A stretch of 64,000 nucleotides of DNA from Methylobacterium sp. AMS5. GTDB taxonomy: Bacteria > Pseudomonadota > Alphaproteobacteria > Rhizobiales > Beijerinckiaceae. Below the pieces are notes generated by a model. That model saw only the letters and a list, made by a program, of their open reading frames with translations, searched no databases and was not told the origin of the DNA. The translations under genes were made by a program, and so were the position numbers. The stretch lies in assembly GCF_001542815.1 (NCBI RefSeq), contig NZ_CP006992.1, positions 4,407,501-4,471,500 of the forward strand, written 5' to 3'. Position 1 is the first letter of the stretch; the number at the start of each line of letters is the position of its first letter. This document shows positions 63,341-64,000 of this stretch, piece by piece.

Positions 63341-64000
63341 GAGCCTGTTATGCACTTGTCATAAGCTTTTCAGCTTGTCGGAGCATGAGGCAGACGAAGG
63401 CGACCATGTGCAGGCCAGCCAACGTGCTGGCGTAGCGCTCGTAATCTTTGACCAGCCGCCGACAGCGGGTGGCCCAGGCAAACGAGCGCTCCACCACCCA
63501 TCGGCGCGGCAGCAGGACAAAGCCGCGCTTGGCCTCAGGCGCCTTCACCACTTCCAAGTCGATGCCGTGCGCGCTCGCGGCGGCGGCGGGCTTAGGCCCG
63601 GAATAGCCCTGGTCGACAAAGGCCAACTCGACGCTGTCGCCCGTCTCCGCCTGCACCTCGGCGGCCAGCCGGCCGACCTCGGCCCGGTCGTCGACATCGG
63701 CGGGCGTCACGTGCAGCGCCACGACATGGCCCGGCGTGTCAACGGCCAGATGCAGCTTCGCACCCCGCTTGCGCTTGGCCCCGTCATAGCCGGCCCGCTC
63801 GCCGCTCTCGGGCGAGGAGCGCAGCGTCCGGCTATCGAGGATCACCGCCGAGGGCTCCGGCTCCCGCTCCGCCGCCATCCGCAGCACCGCCCGCAGGTCG
63901 CCGGCCACGTCCGCGAAACTGTCGGCCGACAGCCAACGCTGCGTCTGCTGATACACGGCCGCCCAAGGCGGCAGATCGTGCGGCATGAACCGCCAGGGCG
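63341..64000. mobile_element. IS5-family insertion sequence, cut by the window edge
   Basis: The left end of the element is placed at 63341 (GAGCCTGTTATGCAC) beside a TA in a CTAG context, as expected for IS5 elements of the IS427 type, which duplicate a short target. The opposite end and its inverted repeat are beyond 64000, so the boundary is inferred. It lies downstream of the DUF4336-like gene. Confidence 0.7.
63348..63998 (-). CDS. IS5-family DDE transposase (partial)
   Basis: The frame runs off the right edge and covers the C-terminal 216 residues of a transposase. DDE motifs are visible: first Asp in VILDSRTLRSS, second in LAFVDQGYSG and Glu in VVERSFAWATRCRRLVKDYER. The remaining N-terminal part is WRFMPHDLPPWAAVYQQTQRW. 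IS5 relatives of this type often use a frameshift between two frames; this cannot be judged here. The stop lies 7 bp from the element end. Confidence 0.9.
   Translation of the reverse strand, partial: PWRFMPHDLPPWAAVYQQTQRWLSADSFADVAGDLRAVLRMAAEREPEPSAVILDSRTLRSSPESGERAGYDGAKRKRGAKLHLAVDTPGHVVALHVTPADVDDRAEVGRLAAEVQAETGDSVELAFVDQGYSGPKPAAAASAHGIDLEVVKAPEAKRGFVLLPRRWVVERSFAWATRCRRLVKDYERYASTLAGLHMVAFVCLMLRQAEKLMTSA

Overview
The window is about 64 kb of very GC-rich DNA with alphaproteobacterial gene content. It carries a complete calcium-type methanol dehydrogenase cluster in the order mxaF-J-G-I-R-S-A-C-K-L-D-E-H-B. Gene order, the MxaF and MxaI sequences and a mxaF promoter of the form AAGACA-N18-TAGAAA all point to a Methylobacterium/Methylorubrum relative close to M. 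extorquens. Species cannot be fixed from the sequence alone. TTG and GTG starts with 4-nt stop/start overlaps are common.

Layout. 1-10.4 kb is mixed housekeeping: the 3' end of mnmA, a PmtA-like methyltransferase, a TVP38/TMEM64 membrane protein, a sensor kinase, a TetR-controlled HlyD/MFS efflux pair with two palindromic operators, a long acyl-CoA dehydrogenase and a Sua5-type threonylcarbamoyl-AMP synthase with a clean terminator. 10.4-15.5 kb is a non-cyanobacterial kai locus: kaiC, two kaiB genes and a PAS hybrid histidine kinase in one overlapping operon, with a divergent single-domain response regulator and no kaiA. 15.5-18.7 kb holds a PepSY/response regulator/histidine kinase operon and an exported SNase-like protein. 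18.7-25 kb has a Hint-domain protein and an iron-siderophore uptake operon (TonB receptor, DUF3649-like, PepSY reductase-like, DUF3325-like). 25-26.2 kb holds three small hydrophobic proteins.

26.5-47.9 kb is a cell-surface/exopolysaccharide region. It has a 1,574-residue sugar-dehydrogenase-like/malectin protein, a phosphomannomutase/phosphoglucomutase, two paralogous beta-helix/RTX proteins with shared upstream elements, a Wzc-like chain-length protein, a polyprenyl-phosphate sugar transferase, a GDP-mannose 3,5-epimerase-like enzyme, a WecG/TagA glycosyltransferase, a UDP-glucuronate decarboxylase-like enzyme, an ExoF-like export protein and ManC. ManB/ManC would supply GDP-mannose, the epimerase and decarboxylase would diversify nucleotide sugars, and the priming transferase, WecG protein, Wzc-like protein and ExoF would build and export the polymer. 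No polymerase or flippase is present, so further genes must lie elsewhere.

48.1-60.7 kb is the mxa operon. It encodes methanol dehydrogenase (MxaF/MxaI), cytochrome cL (MxaG), MxaJ, the MxaRSACKL calcium-insertion/maturation group, MxaD, MxaE, MxaH and the regulator MxaB. Divergent from it is a V8/trypsin-like exported serine protease in the position known as mxaW in M. extorquens. The window ends in an IS5-family element cut by the edge. Three copies of a ~113-bp palindromic intergenic repeat are dispersed through the window (5.3, 36.8 and 48.0 kb).

No rRNA, tRNA or CRISPR array was recognised. Functions are read from motifs and family resemblance; no database search was run.
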